Shown here one piece after another: positions 1 through 12,700 of a stretch of 23,002 bases of DNA. Within the stretch, counting starts at the first letter, position 1; each line of letters starts with the position of its first letter. The position numbers were made by a program, and so were the translations under genes. The notes below the pieces were generated by a model, which was not told where the DNA came from, ran no database searches, and saw nothing but the letters and a program-made list of their open reading frames with translations. Origin of the DNA: Isoetes engelmannii (lineage: Eukaryota; Streptophyta; Lycopodiopsida; Isoetales; Isoetaceae); the NCBI GenBank assembly GCA_011763485.2, contig JAANSK020252384.1, positions 1 through 23,002 of the forward strand, written 5' to 3'.

Positions 1-238
1 GGTTTGATTGAATATTAAGTATTTGATTTTATATGAATTATAAAGTGAACAGTGCAAATACACCTTTTGTGGTCCATCATGTGACGACTCTAGTGTTAAT
101 GCTTATTGTCTCATTGCACTTTTTCTTTTTTTCAACTAGCGCCACCAAAATTCTATACTCTTTCGTTTTCCAGTATCATCATAGCAACATATTTTCTTTT
201 ACAAAGCTTTTAATCTTCCTTAAAAATTTCATCCTTTG

Positions 239-354
239 TTTGTAATTCTTCAAGTCAACTCAGTAAAAAATGATAGAAGGTGCATGCGTTATTACATTTG
301 TAATTCTTCAAGTCAACTCATTATAAAATGATAGAAGGTGCACGCATTATTGCA
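239..354. repeat. 58-bp tandem duplication 3' of the RLK gene
   Basis: Two near-identical copies (239-296 and 297-354), each beginning TTTGTAATTCTTCAAGTCAA and containing ATGATAGAAGGTGCA. They lie beyond the RLK stop codon and probably fall in the 3' UTR or just past it. The rest of 1-526 holds no recognisable gene. Confidence 0.85.
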
Positions 355-357
355 TTT

Positions 358-363
358 TTTATT
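358..363 (-). terminator. Possible poly(A) signal of the RLK gene
   Basis: AATAAA on the minus strand, about 165 bases after the stop codon. It lies at the distal edge of a 58-bp tandem duplication. No other canonical hexamer was noticed closer to the stop. Confidence 0.3.
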
Positions 364-526
364 AGCTGGAAGATGACACAGAAAGCAACAAACTAATTGC
401 TTCATGTTATTATTATGGCCCGCATTGTTTCAAAACATCTGTATTTTAATATATTTTGTTTATATGGACATTAGAATCTGTACAACTCATCACATAAAAC
501 CCCATGGTCCTTCTGGTTCATCATAT

Positions 527-1766
527 TTACTTCTTGATCATATCTTCATTTGATTCTTGATACGAAGTGTCCACAAGAAAATCCACACTACTGGACTCAG
601 TAAGTATATTTACAACTTCAGACATTGTTGGTCGTTTATTCGGGGAAGTTTGTGCACAACGAAGTGCCAGGTCGATTATTTTCATGGCTTCTGCTTTAGA
701 ATACTTGCCTTCAAGAGTAGGGTCGATTACTTCCAATGCAACATTTGTCTTTTTTGAGTGCTTAACCTGGAAAGAGAAAGATTCGTTTCAGAGAAAAAGA
801 TAGGTATATCAAGTCATAAATATTCTACATACCCATTCCAAGAGGTAAGTCTTCTCAACAGGTTGACTAGAATCGACATTACATCTACCAGAGATGATCT
901 CCAAGGCCAGTATACCAAAGCTATAAACATCTAATTTCTCGGAAAGTTGACCACGAGTCGCATATTCTGGAGATAAATAGCCACTAAAGTGTACTTAAAG
1001 TACACCATAAATTAGAGATATCACTCATATATGAACCAAAACCAAGTAAACACAAAGAGAAGAAGAAGAACGCACATTGTTCCAGCAACCACGGTGCTGA
1101 TATGAGTTTTTTCATCTACAAATAACTTTGCCAATCCAAAGTCTGCAATCTTGGGATTTAGATTCTTGTCTAGAAGAATATTGCTAGCTTTGATATCACG
1201 ATGTATAATCCTAGGAAGTGATTCTTCGTGAAGGTACATAAGGCCTCGTGCAATTTCTATGCAAATGTTGTATCGTGTTTGCCAATCTATATCCAATCTA
1301 GACTCAACCGGGCCTATAAAATAGTATTGCTCATTTAATATGAAGTTTTAGAGTGTAAGAATCCAATTTCTTACCAAGCAAAGCTTGTCGAAGGTCGTTG
1401 TTCTCTAGGAACTCCAGTACTAGAATTCTATGAGGTCCTTCAAAACAACATCCAAGTAACTTGACTAAGTTCCGATGTTTGACAGAAGATATGACTGCTA
1501 CTTCATTGAGAAATTCTTGACGATCTGCTTTGAATGCTAGTTGTTTAACAGCTACAATGGTGCCATCAGCGAGTACCCCCTATTAAGTTACATGGTAAGA
1601 CTTACAGAATCCACTTAGAAAATAGATGTAACGAGGTGAATTTTTACCTTATAAACAACTCCAAATCCACCTTCACCAAGCTTATTTTGTAAATGGAACC
1701 CATTTGTGGCTACCTTTAACTCTTGATATGTAAAAATATTTGGCTTGGATTCAATGCTCTGTAGGT
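527..1766 (-). other. RLK exons 19-23: cytoplasmic RD-type Ser/Thr kinase
   Basis: All catalytic elements are present: glycine loop [10 protein letters not shown] (652-661), VAVK with Lys673, helix-C Glu687, catalytic loop HRDIKASN (Arg768, Asp769), DFG Asp787, activation segment running into [26 protein letters not shown], and the closing RPTM motif. The Arg before the catalytic Asp makes it an RD kinase, the class usually activated by activation-loop phosphorylation. Exon borders fall at the positions usual for LRR-VIII kinases (after VVYK, after ALLG, within GTIG). The segment after LLEW ([20 protein letters not shown]) fits the family but is less typical at its start, so the exon 22/23 junction is the least certain. 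The stop is at 527-529. Confidence 0.94.
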
Positions 1767-4700
1767 CTGAAATCAATTAAAATGATTTAGAGACCATTTT
1801 TATCCTAAATGTTGCATTTATGAAAGATTTACCTTCATAGATTTCTCGTTTAGCAATGATTGCCATTCTTCTCTTTCTATAACACAAAAAGACAAGCAAG
1901 CAAATGATAAAGAATGCCCCTATGGCACCTACACTTATGCCAATTTTTTTTGCGAGTGACATAGAAGAATAATGAAACTCTGCAAAAAAGAAGAAGGAGA
2001 AACAAAGAAAGAGAGAAAGAAAATAAATTATTCCATTATTAAAAAATAAATTATTCCATTATTAAAAAATAGATAAAATGAGAAAACCATCATATAATGT
2101 TCATTCATGTAGTATAATGAAGAACTCCATTACAATGGCAATTTGAATGTAAAATATTCATAAAATTGAAAAAGAATTAAACAATACAATATGAGCTAGG
2201 CTATGCCTTCAAAAACCTAGGAGGATCTACGTAGAGTTACAATAACCCACTATTAAGATATGAAAGTTTGTTAAGAACTCTAGAATAGATCATTCTAGAT
2301 CAATAGAAGAATAGATCATTCTAGAAAGTAGATTTCACCTGTCTATTTTGAAAAATCATGAAGATAAGTGAGGTTTGTATTGCCTATTTATAATTTGGGA
2401 AATACGGCCATTGATACATTAATAGACAGAAGAGACGGGAATAAGTATGCAATACAGCCATGGTAGCTGATAAGCAATTGGAACCTTGAAGTTGCAATGA
2501 GGGACTTCTTTTGGCAAGGATCTAGAATGGTTTTCTTGCAAAAATCTAACCTTGCCTAAGAAAGAGGATGGGCTAGGATGTAAAGATTTGTTTGTTCAAG
2601 CCCAAGCTCTTGCAAACTAAGTTAGTCTGGATGGCTCTATTTTCTAGTACCCTTTCTCCTCTAGCTTAAATTCATTAGGCATTGGATACAATCTACCACT
2701 TTGGTAGGTGCCCCGTAATTGCCTCACCAGCTCGATGATTTCAGTTAAAAACTAGTCCTGGCACTTCAAAATCATGAAAAGAATCATTTCTACGCCTAGA
2801 ATCAACCCTCTTGATGGACACATGCATATCATGGGTTGTCTCGGGCAAGCTGAGGATGGACTTCCACCACTTCTTCGGGATTCATGTACCAAAATAAAGA
2901 ATCATTTAAATGATTACTTAACATGATTTTGGTCAAAGAATCATTTAAATGATTACTTAACATGATTTTGGTCTAGCAGGTTCGTTAAAACAGGAGGCAC
3001 AAATTGAAAGTGTAAAGGCAAAGGCTACAAAATTGTCTATTGTTTACTCTCTCTTCTATTGGATAAATCAACACTGAAAGTACAGGCAAGGCTACAAAAT
3101 TGTCTACCGTTTACTCTCTCTTCTATTGGATAAACCAACACTGAAAGCATGTATCATTTGGGCTTTCCCTGAACAGGAGGCTACCACAACTATCAAAAAA
3201 GGATGGAGGCTTCAATGGGCCAATAAAATCATTACCTTTTGAATAAGTATTTTGAAGAAATGCTGCAGATTCATGAAACTATCATGGATTTCTGGATCAT
3301 GCATATGCTTGATTCAACACTCTATGGTCCTGTGGAGTTGAAAAATTTAATGTGCAAATATAAAGGATGCCTTCTCCATTGTCTTTTTGAATGGAATTCT
3401 GGATTTTTTATCAGGCCACTCTAAGGTATCATCTGGTTTTCAAACTTATACTTGTCGGTGAACTTACTTTAATCTTTCTCAAAATTCTCAACTTGTTCTA
3501 ATCAAAAAGTATTATCTCCTTTCTTTGAAGGAGGCTACAACTGCTTTTGCCACTGTAATTTTGATGACATACACTTGCTCTCCCAAATTTTGTATATTAC
3601 TATGTATGTCATTTTCCAAAAAAAAAAAAAAAATAATAATAATAATAATAAATATTCATACCAGGTGAGACAACGATGGCTGAAATAAGAGGTCCAAATG
3701 TCCTTCGTTTTGGAACGCAACATGTGCCTTTCTCAGACCATTTGAGATGAACCTCCAAGAAATTATTTGTTACTTGAACTATTGTGCGTTTCTCCACCAA
3801 AGGCTTGAAAGACCCATTTGCTCTAGCGACAATGTCATAATTTTCATAGATCTTTTCACCCTATAATGGAAAAATGCAACGCACTATAACATTAGGAAAA
3901 TACATGTAGAACTTTGTTTGTTGATTCCCAACTATATGTTGTTATTGAACGGTATTTCTATCTGATAGTGGAAGATACCTGAACATAAATGTCAAAAAGA
4001 CGTTTCCCATTGCCTTTCCATTCCGAGTTATTTGAACTAATTGATATTTCTGCAAAGTGTAACTCCAAAGTGTAGTTTCCATTCACCATGTTGAGACCAA
4101 AATACCTTAATGAGCTAGGAGATGCACGTGCTGTCTGATAAATGGTTGGAAGATTTGTTTCTGTGGTGGAAGTTGTGTACTCATATTCATCCTTTCTAAC
4201 ATATCCTATGGTGCTAACTGCCCAGCGTTTACTTGAATGTATCTTGACATTAGTATACTCTTTGTTGCTGGAGGAATCGTCATAATATGAGTTCTGTTTT
4301 GTACCGCCACAATTAATCTTAAATCTAACATCTGCACATGTTTCATTTCATCATAGTTAAGCGCAAAGTTGACATATGAAGGTGTTTCATATGCTAGTCA
4401 ACATCTATGATAATGACCACTTACTTTTGCCACTTCTTGTTCTTGTGCAAGGGGATTTAGAATCAAGACAGTTGAATAATGTTGCAGAAACTCTGTTAAC
4501 TTCAACCAGAAATTGAATTAGAAACAATAAACGAGAGTTTAGTATCAAGATTTTACCCATTCGAATTTGATGCATCAAACAAATTCCAAATTAGATTTCT
4601 GCAGTCAAGGAAAAAAAATTATATTAGTTCACTTGCATTTTAAATATTGTTAGAAACAGAATATATAATTTGCATACGCTTGCAAGCTAGATGTAGTAAG

Positions 4701-6672
4701 CCACGTTGGAATTGATCCTGATAGCTGGTTGTATGAAAGGTCTCTGTTGACATACAACAGTAGTAAATTATGCCATTTCTTGCTCTAAATATAGCCTGTG
4801 CAACATATATACATGAATACTTACATGTACATCAATTTTGTAAGGTTGCTTAGTTCGGTGGGAAGTGTTCCCGTTAGATTATTATTTCCCAAAAACCTAG
4901 TAACATCATAAACAAAATAGTCAATAGTTAGTTTGAGTGAAGATGCACGACGAACTAGTTAGATGAATTAGTTGCTAACTAATATGGGTTGCAGTTAAAG
5001 CTTCTTCCATAGGAATTTTAGAATTGGACATTGTTTTTTGGATTGCCTCTATTTTAGAATTGGACATTGAATGTTTTTGAAGATCTTATGTTGTGGTTTG
5101 TCCTTTGGCATATTTGCATACTTTAATTGTATGCCAAAAAAAGAGTGATAAATTTATTATTGTATTTAGGTTTGAGATTCAGGTAGATCATCCCATCAAA
5201 AAGTTGAATCTTGAGATCCTAGATAATCATGAGCATACATGAAATTTCAATGGCTAATAAAATTTATTCTCCAAATTTAGATGGAGTATTCTTTGGAAAT
5301 AATATCTCAATGGGTAATTATCTATCAGTCTCATATAGATGAGATACTTAAGTAGTGCCTGTATTATGTTGAATCAGATAAGTTCATTTGTAAAATCAAA
5401 ACTCTATTACAATCGCTCTCTGTAATGCCAATGGCATCGGCCTTGACACCTTGTTACATACTGAATTTCACATAAGGTGCACCCTCAACTAGCCAGGTCG
5501 TCGGATATATCAATCTCAAAACCTATAGCACATGTGGGCGATTTATCTATTGTATACGAGAAGGCACCTATAGTTTAAAATAGATACATGGGGAGTGGAT
5601 ACAATATTGAGACTTGAACCCCTACCAAAATAAGCACTTAAACCAACCAACCGACAAACCTGATTAGTTTTTCATATTAGACTTAATTTCTTTCTTATTT
5701 TATCTTTTACCACCATGGTATGGTTTCGGGAAGGGCATTTTATGTTCTTCCTAGAACCTCGAAGTTATTTTGCTACATATTTGTGTTATCTATCGTGCTT
5801 AAACCCTCAATGCAACATATCAATGTTCTAATATATACCAAAGTAGAGGTTTGGTAGATGGCGTACAATTTTTCTAGGTTCTTCATTGACCCAAACGTAT
5901 TGGGTATTCCTCCTGTAAGGTTGTTGAAGCTCAAGTCCCTAGAGATACAAATATTACTCAATCAAAGTTCATTGAACTACAAAGGAAAATATTAAAAAAA
6001 ATTCTTGTTGTAATCATTTTATATTTCATACAAGTAAGTAAGATTCCCCAACTCTCCAATTGTTGAAGGTATTGTACCCGTCAGTCCACAATTTCTAAAT
6101 GATCTGCGTGAATTCATACAAGAAACATTGCATTTAGTGTTGCTTGATAAAGTACTTGCTAGAGTACTTGAATTTTTAGAATGAAGGATAAACATACAAC
6201 TCATTTAACGCTTGCAAGTTTGCCAAGCTTGTTGGAAATGATAAGTTTGAGAATTCACCACTCCCATCCATGTACCTACCATTTGCAGACATAAGTTTAG
6301 CTTCCATGGTTGCGCAAAGATTGAAAGGTAGATGGTTTATATTTCTCCATTTCTTCACGTATCCTTCTAGTCTTAAGATTCTAATATCTATAACCTAGAC
6401 ATACTTAACATGAATCTTGAGAGAAATAAATTACTTATTATTCTACGAATTGATTTGTACGTGCATATATAATTTATGTATTTCCTTTTTGGGCATGGTC
6501 TAGTGGTTACAACCATAAGCTACCCCTTATAAAATCTTAATTTCGAGTCTCATTGTTGATAAAGTGAATAAAGCAGAATGCCTTTCAAACACAAAAATAA
6601 ATAAATAAATCTTAATTTCGAGCCTCATTGTTGATAAAGTGAATAAAGCAGAATGGCAAATAAACACAAAAA

Positions 6673-6739
<67 letters not shown>

Positions 6740-9700
6740 ATTTGAATGCTAGACAAGATTGCATTTATGTATTCGGGCATGAATGGTCATAGATGTGAAA
6801 ACCGGCGCGCTTTATTGGCTCTTGAAACGGGAGCCTTCGGCCAAGGGGTATTCAGTGAATACCCCATGCTGATGTGGCAGCCTTCGTGGATTCTAAATTT
6901 GGAAGCTCGATGTGAATACCCCTTTTCTTTGTTTTATTTGGATCTGCTGAGGTGATTACCCCTAGGCATGTAAGCATCTCAATTCCATGTAGGCATGCTA
7001 TGTAAGCAGGGGTATTCACATGTGTGAATAGCATGTGAATATCCCCTATTCACACATATTCACACATGTGAATACCCTTGGTCACGAGCCCTTATTTTTT
7101 GGAGCCAATATAAGCACCGGTGAAAACCCCTATGCTACATCAAAGCTAAGCAACTATTAAGGAATAGAGAAAGGTATCTTGGTGACTTGTAATTAGATGA
7201 ACCATCTCAAGTAATACAATAGGTAATGACATCCTAATATTGCAAATATGCCGAGTTGTCTACGTAATCCTAATCCTGGTATTGAATATATGTCTAGTTG
7301 TCTACGTAATGACAAACTATACTGACACCAAGTTGTCTACATGAGTTTGAAATAATGTATATTATAGTTAGCAAGGCAACATGGAATATCATTTATAGAG
7401 CATAGCATGGTCATGAAATAGTAAAAGCCTTGGGGAAAACAAAACACACACATGTACTAGGAGTTTAGTGCTAACTCGTAGTGAGCAAATTGCCTCGCTT
7501 TTAGGAGAACAATCTTAGGTACCATGTTAGGCAATGGTGTGATAATAAGACATGTTATGTACTGGAAGTACCTTACTCTCATGTATGTGGAACATAACGA
7601 AAATTGTGAACAATCCCACGGATGATATGCACTTCCTTTTGTCATTTATATAGTTTTCATGTCATTTTATAGCACCATTAATTTTGTGTATTTCACACAA
7701 TACAACCATACCAACTGGATATATGATAGCCAACTAGATAGACAGTAAGACATCTACGTTGGATATTTCTCATGTTGGTTGTAACTTGTATAATGAAAGT
7801 AAGTGGAGTGCAAACATAGGTTGTGATATGCTATTTGTGAAAAGGATTACATTTGTAAATGGGCAGTTGATTAGTGCTATACAATAAATGACTTGTGATT
7901 TTATGATGTATTTTGCTTTGACATGAAATGATAGACATATTAGTCTTACATCCGCTTGAAGTACACTATTGCATATGCATTGTATTATATTCTTTGAGGA
8001 CGTGTATACAAATATCCTCACTTCTAGATTTTGATGCCATATATACATATATATATATGGCTTTGCAATCATGAACACTAAGGAGATTTAATAGATATAT
8101 AAGGTGTTGGATTGCACAAATCTACTTTCCTCATTTGCTAGAGTTTAATTTATAGCTCTAATTATGTTTGATATAATGATACATTTGAGACAGAAAAAAG
8201 AACCGAGTCTACGCAATTGCAATATACAAGATGGAGATCGAAGAGAAAGAACTAAGACATCATTAACAAGATGGGGATTGAAGAGTTTGATTATTTAGTG
8301 TTGACACGATTTTCCCCACAAGAAGAAAGAAGAAATGGTGGGCACATCTAAGGAGCTTGTAAGAATTTACTATTTGAATATATAGGGAGCCTGTAGGAAC
8401 TTAGTATTGGGATATATAGTGCTGAAACATGTAAATTCTATGAAAAAAGTCATAGCTTCATATGTACTAAGCCCTCAAACGTATACTATGCCATGTAAGT
8501 AAGGGTCACCACTAACAAACTTCATAGAAATGGATCCAATATTTGGAAACATTATTAGTCATCTCATATGATATGGAACATGCCATAATCTATAGCAAAG
8601 TCAATTGTCATTGTACTTAACAAGATGTTGTACTTAACAAGATATGCACTGTCACCTTGTAGTGTGCATCACCTTCTAGTGTATATGCATACTAGTACTA
8701 TGATACTAGAGAGAGGGTTTGCAAAAAAACTTTTACTCCTTGGGAGAAGAATTACTTGGGCAAACAAGAAATGTAAAGATATCTAGAGATGGGATGTTGA
8801 CCTTCTCACTAAGACCTCACTAGGATGGACCCACACCACTTTGATGAGGATTTTAGCTGCATTCACTCATGCGGGAAGGATGTTGACTCTAAGAGAGAGT
8901 ATATTTGTCGGGCAAAGGATGCCTCTAACAGATACCTACATGCCTCTATCTCACACATACCTGCTCTTGCCTCTATTGATATCTCACTTTGGCAACAAGA
9001 GCCGCAGATCCGTCGGACCTCCCTAGTCTAGTTATGAAGAAATTCCCGAGTGAAGTCTTTAAGACTAGAACCAGTTTTACCAATATCAAAACCACCTGGA
9101 AACCTTTTTAGGATTTTCGATATTTAAAATGTCTTTTATCTAAGTTTGTCTAAGTCTAAGGTTTATAAATATAATGTTTAACTTGAGATATTCTAGTTAA
9201 TCTCCTAAAGATAGCCATATTATTTTTAACATTCCCATATGGCCTTCCCATATGGCCTGAAAGGGTGGACACTTCCCTCCAAAAAATCAATATTTCTACT
9301 TTATCAAAACAATAAATATAATTGAATTGAATTTTATCATCCACATAGACGTGGTAAGAGGAGTCATATATGAACCCAAATGAGCTAGCATGGTCCTAAG
9401 AGACCGAATCGTCCACATAGACGAAAAGGCCTATGAGATCTAAAATACAAGCATACAAATCCCACTGCTTCCTAGGATTAGAAAAAACCGCCCCGTGCCC
9501 CACTTCCAATCAAATAACGATAGTAGAGAGAGGGGAATGTGTGTGTATACAATAGGGTGGTGGTGGTCCACGTGCGTGCACGCACACACACACTTACTTT
9601 GATAAAAGCCAAGCAGCTACTCATGGATTTAGTACTAATCTAATGGGAGCTACCTATAACTAGGTAAACCATCTCAAGTACTGCACTAGGTAATGGCCAC

Positions 9701-12700
9701 GTGCACACACACACACACTTTGATAAAAGCCAAGTAGATACTCATGGATTTAGTACTAATCTAATGGGAGCTACCTATAAATCCTAGTACCATCTCAAGT
9801 ACTGCACTGGTAATGGCATCTAAGATGGAATGTGTATACCAAGTAGTTTACATGAGTTTGAATGGCTTATAGTTACTATATATAATACGCAACATGGGAT
9901 GTCATTGCCATTGGTCATAAAATAGCACAAAAAACTAATCCACATGTGTAATCACGATTTTACATAGTGCTAATTGGTTGCCGGCTAAGCGAAATGTACT
10001 TAGGATTCTAGTATGTACTTGGGATTCTAGTCACTAGGTGACCGCATGACAATAAGTTGAATTATATTTTTTCCTTTCTTCCGAGGAGGAACTCATATTG
10101 AGTATTGCATAGGAGTTCGTTACCTTGGAAAACGGAAAACATTGAGGGGGCATAGTTTTTTACTCACACATATTTAAGAGTTGTCACGTTCCATAGACTT
10201 GGAGGTATTTGACCTTCAAACATGTTCCCATAGAGAAACCTAGCAAAAAATAAAATGTTGTAGCCTTTTGCGTGTTCGTCATGATAGTAGAGTATAAATC
10301 TGACAACTCACAAAGTATGTAGAAACCCCAAGTTTGCAAAAATATCAGGAATTGAGCCATTCAGCTTGTTATTGTGACCTTCGCTGCGACATAACATTTT
10401 CTCCATAAATCAGCTCTATATTTGAAACGGAAAGTCCAAAAGTATGTACCAGGTTGTTTTTTGTATGCCTGCTTTTGCATCAAATTGAAGCTTAATTGTT
10501 AAAATCTGAGCCTACTTTTATAGCGTTGAAGGCCTTTGCAGTTAAAAACTCGAATCATCTTTTGTTAATGATATTGAAGGTGAGCTAGAAGTGAATAAGC
10601 AAAAAATCTAATCGGCAGTATCAAATTTGTTCATAACAATTTTGAGCAAAATCAGGGGATTTAAGCTTGTTAATGCCAACCCATCCATCTCGTGAGGCTA
10701 TCAAATAATTTCAGGAATAGGCTGTGCTAACAGGTCCTTTACAAGTAGACAGTGATGCCTCGTGAAGTCTCCAAGTTTTATAAATACATTGCGCAGAGTA
10801 TACATTTTAACACAGGCACTCTACCATGTGGTGGTAACTTTGGGTGAATAGCAGCTAGCATTTGCAATTAAGTCGGATGTATACCTTAGATGCAGTTACT
10901 TTATAACCTCCTTTATTTTCTCTAGTCTTGCTTACTTTTCTTAGGTTCTGCTCTATGTAGGAATAGATTCACACTTCAAAATGATGCAACAGTGTCTTGC
11001 ATAGGAAAAAGGCTTTATGTGTTCTCAAACAGCTAGACTCTTCAGCAAGTTATGAATACGGTAGCATGCTTATGTTTTGCTTTGCATGTATCAGGGAAAG
11101 TCTTCTGATCAAGTATAGTTTTGATTCAAATGGTGCAAATGGATTCAAATAGGGAAGTAATACTATAACATACAGACGGCAACTTCTCTACGCACTGCAT
11201 GGTGAGGTCTGCTTCTGAGGTCTGCTTCTAAATGAATATCATAGGAGTTCATGCAAGAAGTTAATAAGAATGGCCATGGCTCGACTAAGCTATGAATTGT
11301 AAGGTATCGTATCATCCTCATGTGCTACCTCCAATGTGTTAAAAAGTGGCATAGAATTGAATCATCCATGGACATTTTGTTGTTTAGGATTCCAGTTTCG
11401 AATTTATCGTTTGTGACTTGCTTGCTGTTTGGTTCAATCAATCATTTTAAGTTCTACTCACATGATTCTCAAACTTGTAAGCTTAGAAAACGCTGTAGGA
11501 ATTGCACCTTCGAATCCATTGTCATCAAAATACCTGCAGAAAATAAACAAAATAAGTTGATAATCAAGAGGCAGGTCATTAGCAGGAAAACGAAGTATAA
11601 GTTTTCATTCAATCTAAAGTATGCACGAAATTTGACCAATGCTGAGCAATGCTATGTCTGTCTGTTTAACACATTTTAGACAGTAAATATGCAAAACGTG
11701 CATACATGTTAAACGTTACATGTATATGTTTGTCTAATTTCAAGCCACTATGAATCATCATTTACATAGAGAAAATATGTATGCAGATTGTGGAATTCAT
11801 ACTGCTTATCTCTCAAGCAACATAAAGAGTACTTTCATTGACCAGACTGCAACTTTTCAGCTTACACTTCATTCAAGGTCGTCAACTTTCCCATCTCCTC
11901 AGGTAAGGTACCGGTAAAGTTGTTTGAGCTTAAACCTCTGACAGAAATAGAGAAACGTATGCAATATTAACAAGCCACTTTTATAAAGCAAAATGATTGC
12001 ACTTACATGCTTATTATAGCAGACAGATTTCCTATCTCGGGGGGTATACTACCAGAGAGCTTGTTTCTGGCGAGTGAACTATTGAAAGAATTGATAAAAG
12101 ACGTCAAAATGTTTTGCCTGGGATCAGCAATGAGCACCTCTTTTAAACATAGGCTTGACAATTACTCACAGGTATTGCGTTCTGTTGAGCTTAAAGATTT
12201 CCTTTGGCAGGGAACCAGTAATCATATTCTGTGCCAAATTTCTGAAAAAGTGCAAGTGCTGAATTAACCATGTCAATCATAACAGCAAGCATCAAACATG
12301 CAAAAGTTTTCTTACATATCTTTAAGATAGGTGAAATTCCCAATTTCTGGTGCTATTTGACCTGCAACATCCATGCTCACAACGGATCTGCAGCATTTAT
12401 AAACTTGTTAACATGGAAATAAGAAAATAAAATCTTCTAACTTCCGTTAAACTAGCCAAAAACAAGTGGTAATCATTCTGGACATATATAGAACTTGCGA
12501 GATGCCTGATATACTATTTTTTGCATGGACATTATCAACATTTGGCACAGAGACTAACCACTTAAATTTCGTAAAATACATCAATACTGACTTCATAACG
12601 TGATTACATTCTCTTAATACGGTAAGTCTTAGTGTCGTTGTGGAGTTCGCATTCAACACCGCTGGCGGGCTTAAACTCCTCTGCTGGCTGATAATTGCCC

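Larger units (their letters stand above)
2164..3649 (+). mobile_element. 5'-truncated, decayed LINE (non-LTR retrotransposon) in RLK intron 17
   Basis: The plus strand from about 2490 translates, with frame breaks, to [11 protein letters not shown] followed by [19 protein letters not shown]. This matches the conserved stretch at the end of the reverse transcriptase and start of the zf-RVT region in plant LINEs (FxWGGS ... GGLGxKxL). The element ends in a 3' tail: an A run from about 3618, then (TAA)n to 3649. An 11-bp direct repeat AAATATTCATA (2153-2163 and 3650-3660) flanks it as a target-site duplication. It runs opposite to the host gene and has many stops, so it is inactive. The first 300 bases (2164-2460) show no recognisable LINE coding sequence and might be a different element. 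Confidence 0.75.
4678..12387 (-). other. RLK exons 3-13: leucine-rich repeat array, one repeat per exon
   Basis: Eleven consecutive phase-2 exons each encode one LRR-type unit. Nine are exactly 72 nt (24 residues); exon 9 is 78 nt and exon 13 is 66 nt. Most show the plant LRR pattern LxxNxLxGxIPxxxxxLxxL, for example [17 protein letters not shown] in exon 4 and [16 protein letters not shown] in exon 10. Exon 9 ([17 protein letters not shown]...) is the irregular spacer repeat that this family carries in mid-array. The 72-nt exon periodicity is a family hallmark and shows that no repeat has been damaged. Introns 6 (1.1 kb) and 8 (3.9 kb) are long. Confidence 0.9.

Noticed and set aside
5600-5680. 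Possible reverse-oriented SINE from CTTGAACCCC-like sequence
   Set aside because: Only one box-like motif, no partner and no tail.
8825-9031. Open frame of 68 codons in RLK intron 8
   Set aside because: No recognised domain and an overlapping frame of similar length; lies within an intron between repeat copies. Could at most be a retrotransposon scrap.
11320-11679. Plus-strand open frame of 119 codons, the joint longest in the RLK gene region
   Set aside because: It crosses LRR exon 6 on the opposite strand and has no protein-like pattern.
12007-12267. Plus-strand open frame of 86 codons
   Set aside because: Its first part is antisense to RLK exon 4, which fits the LRR phase and splice pattern exactly; the rest is intron.
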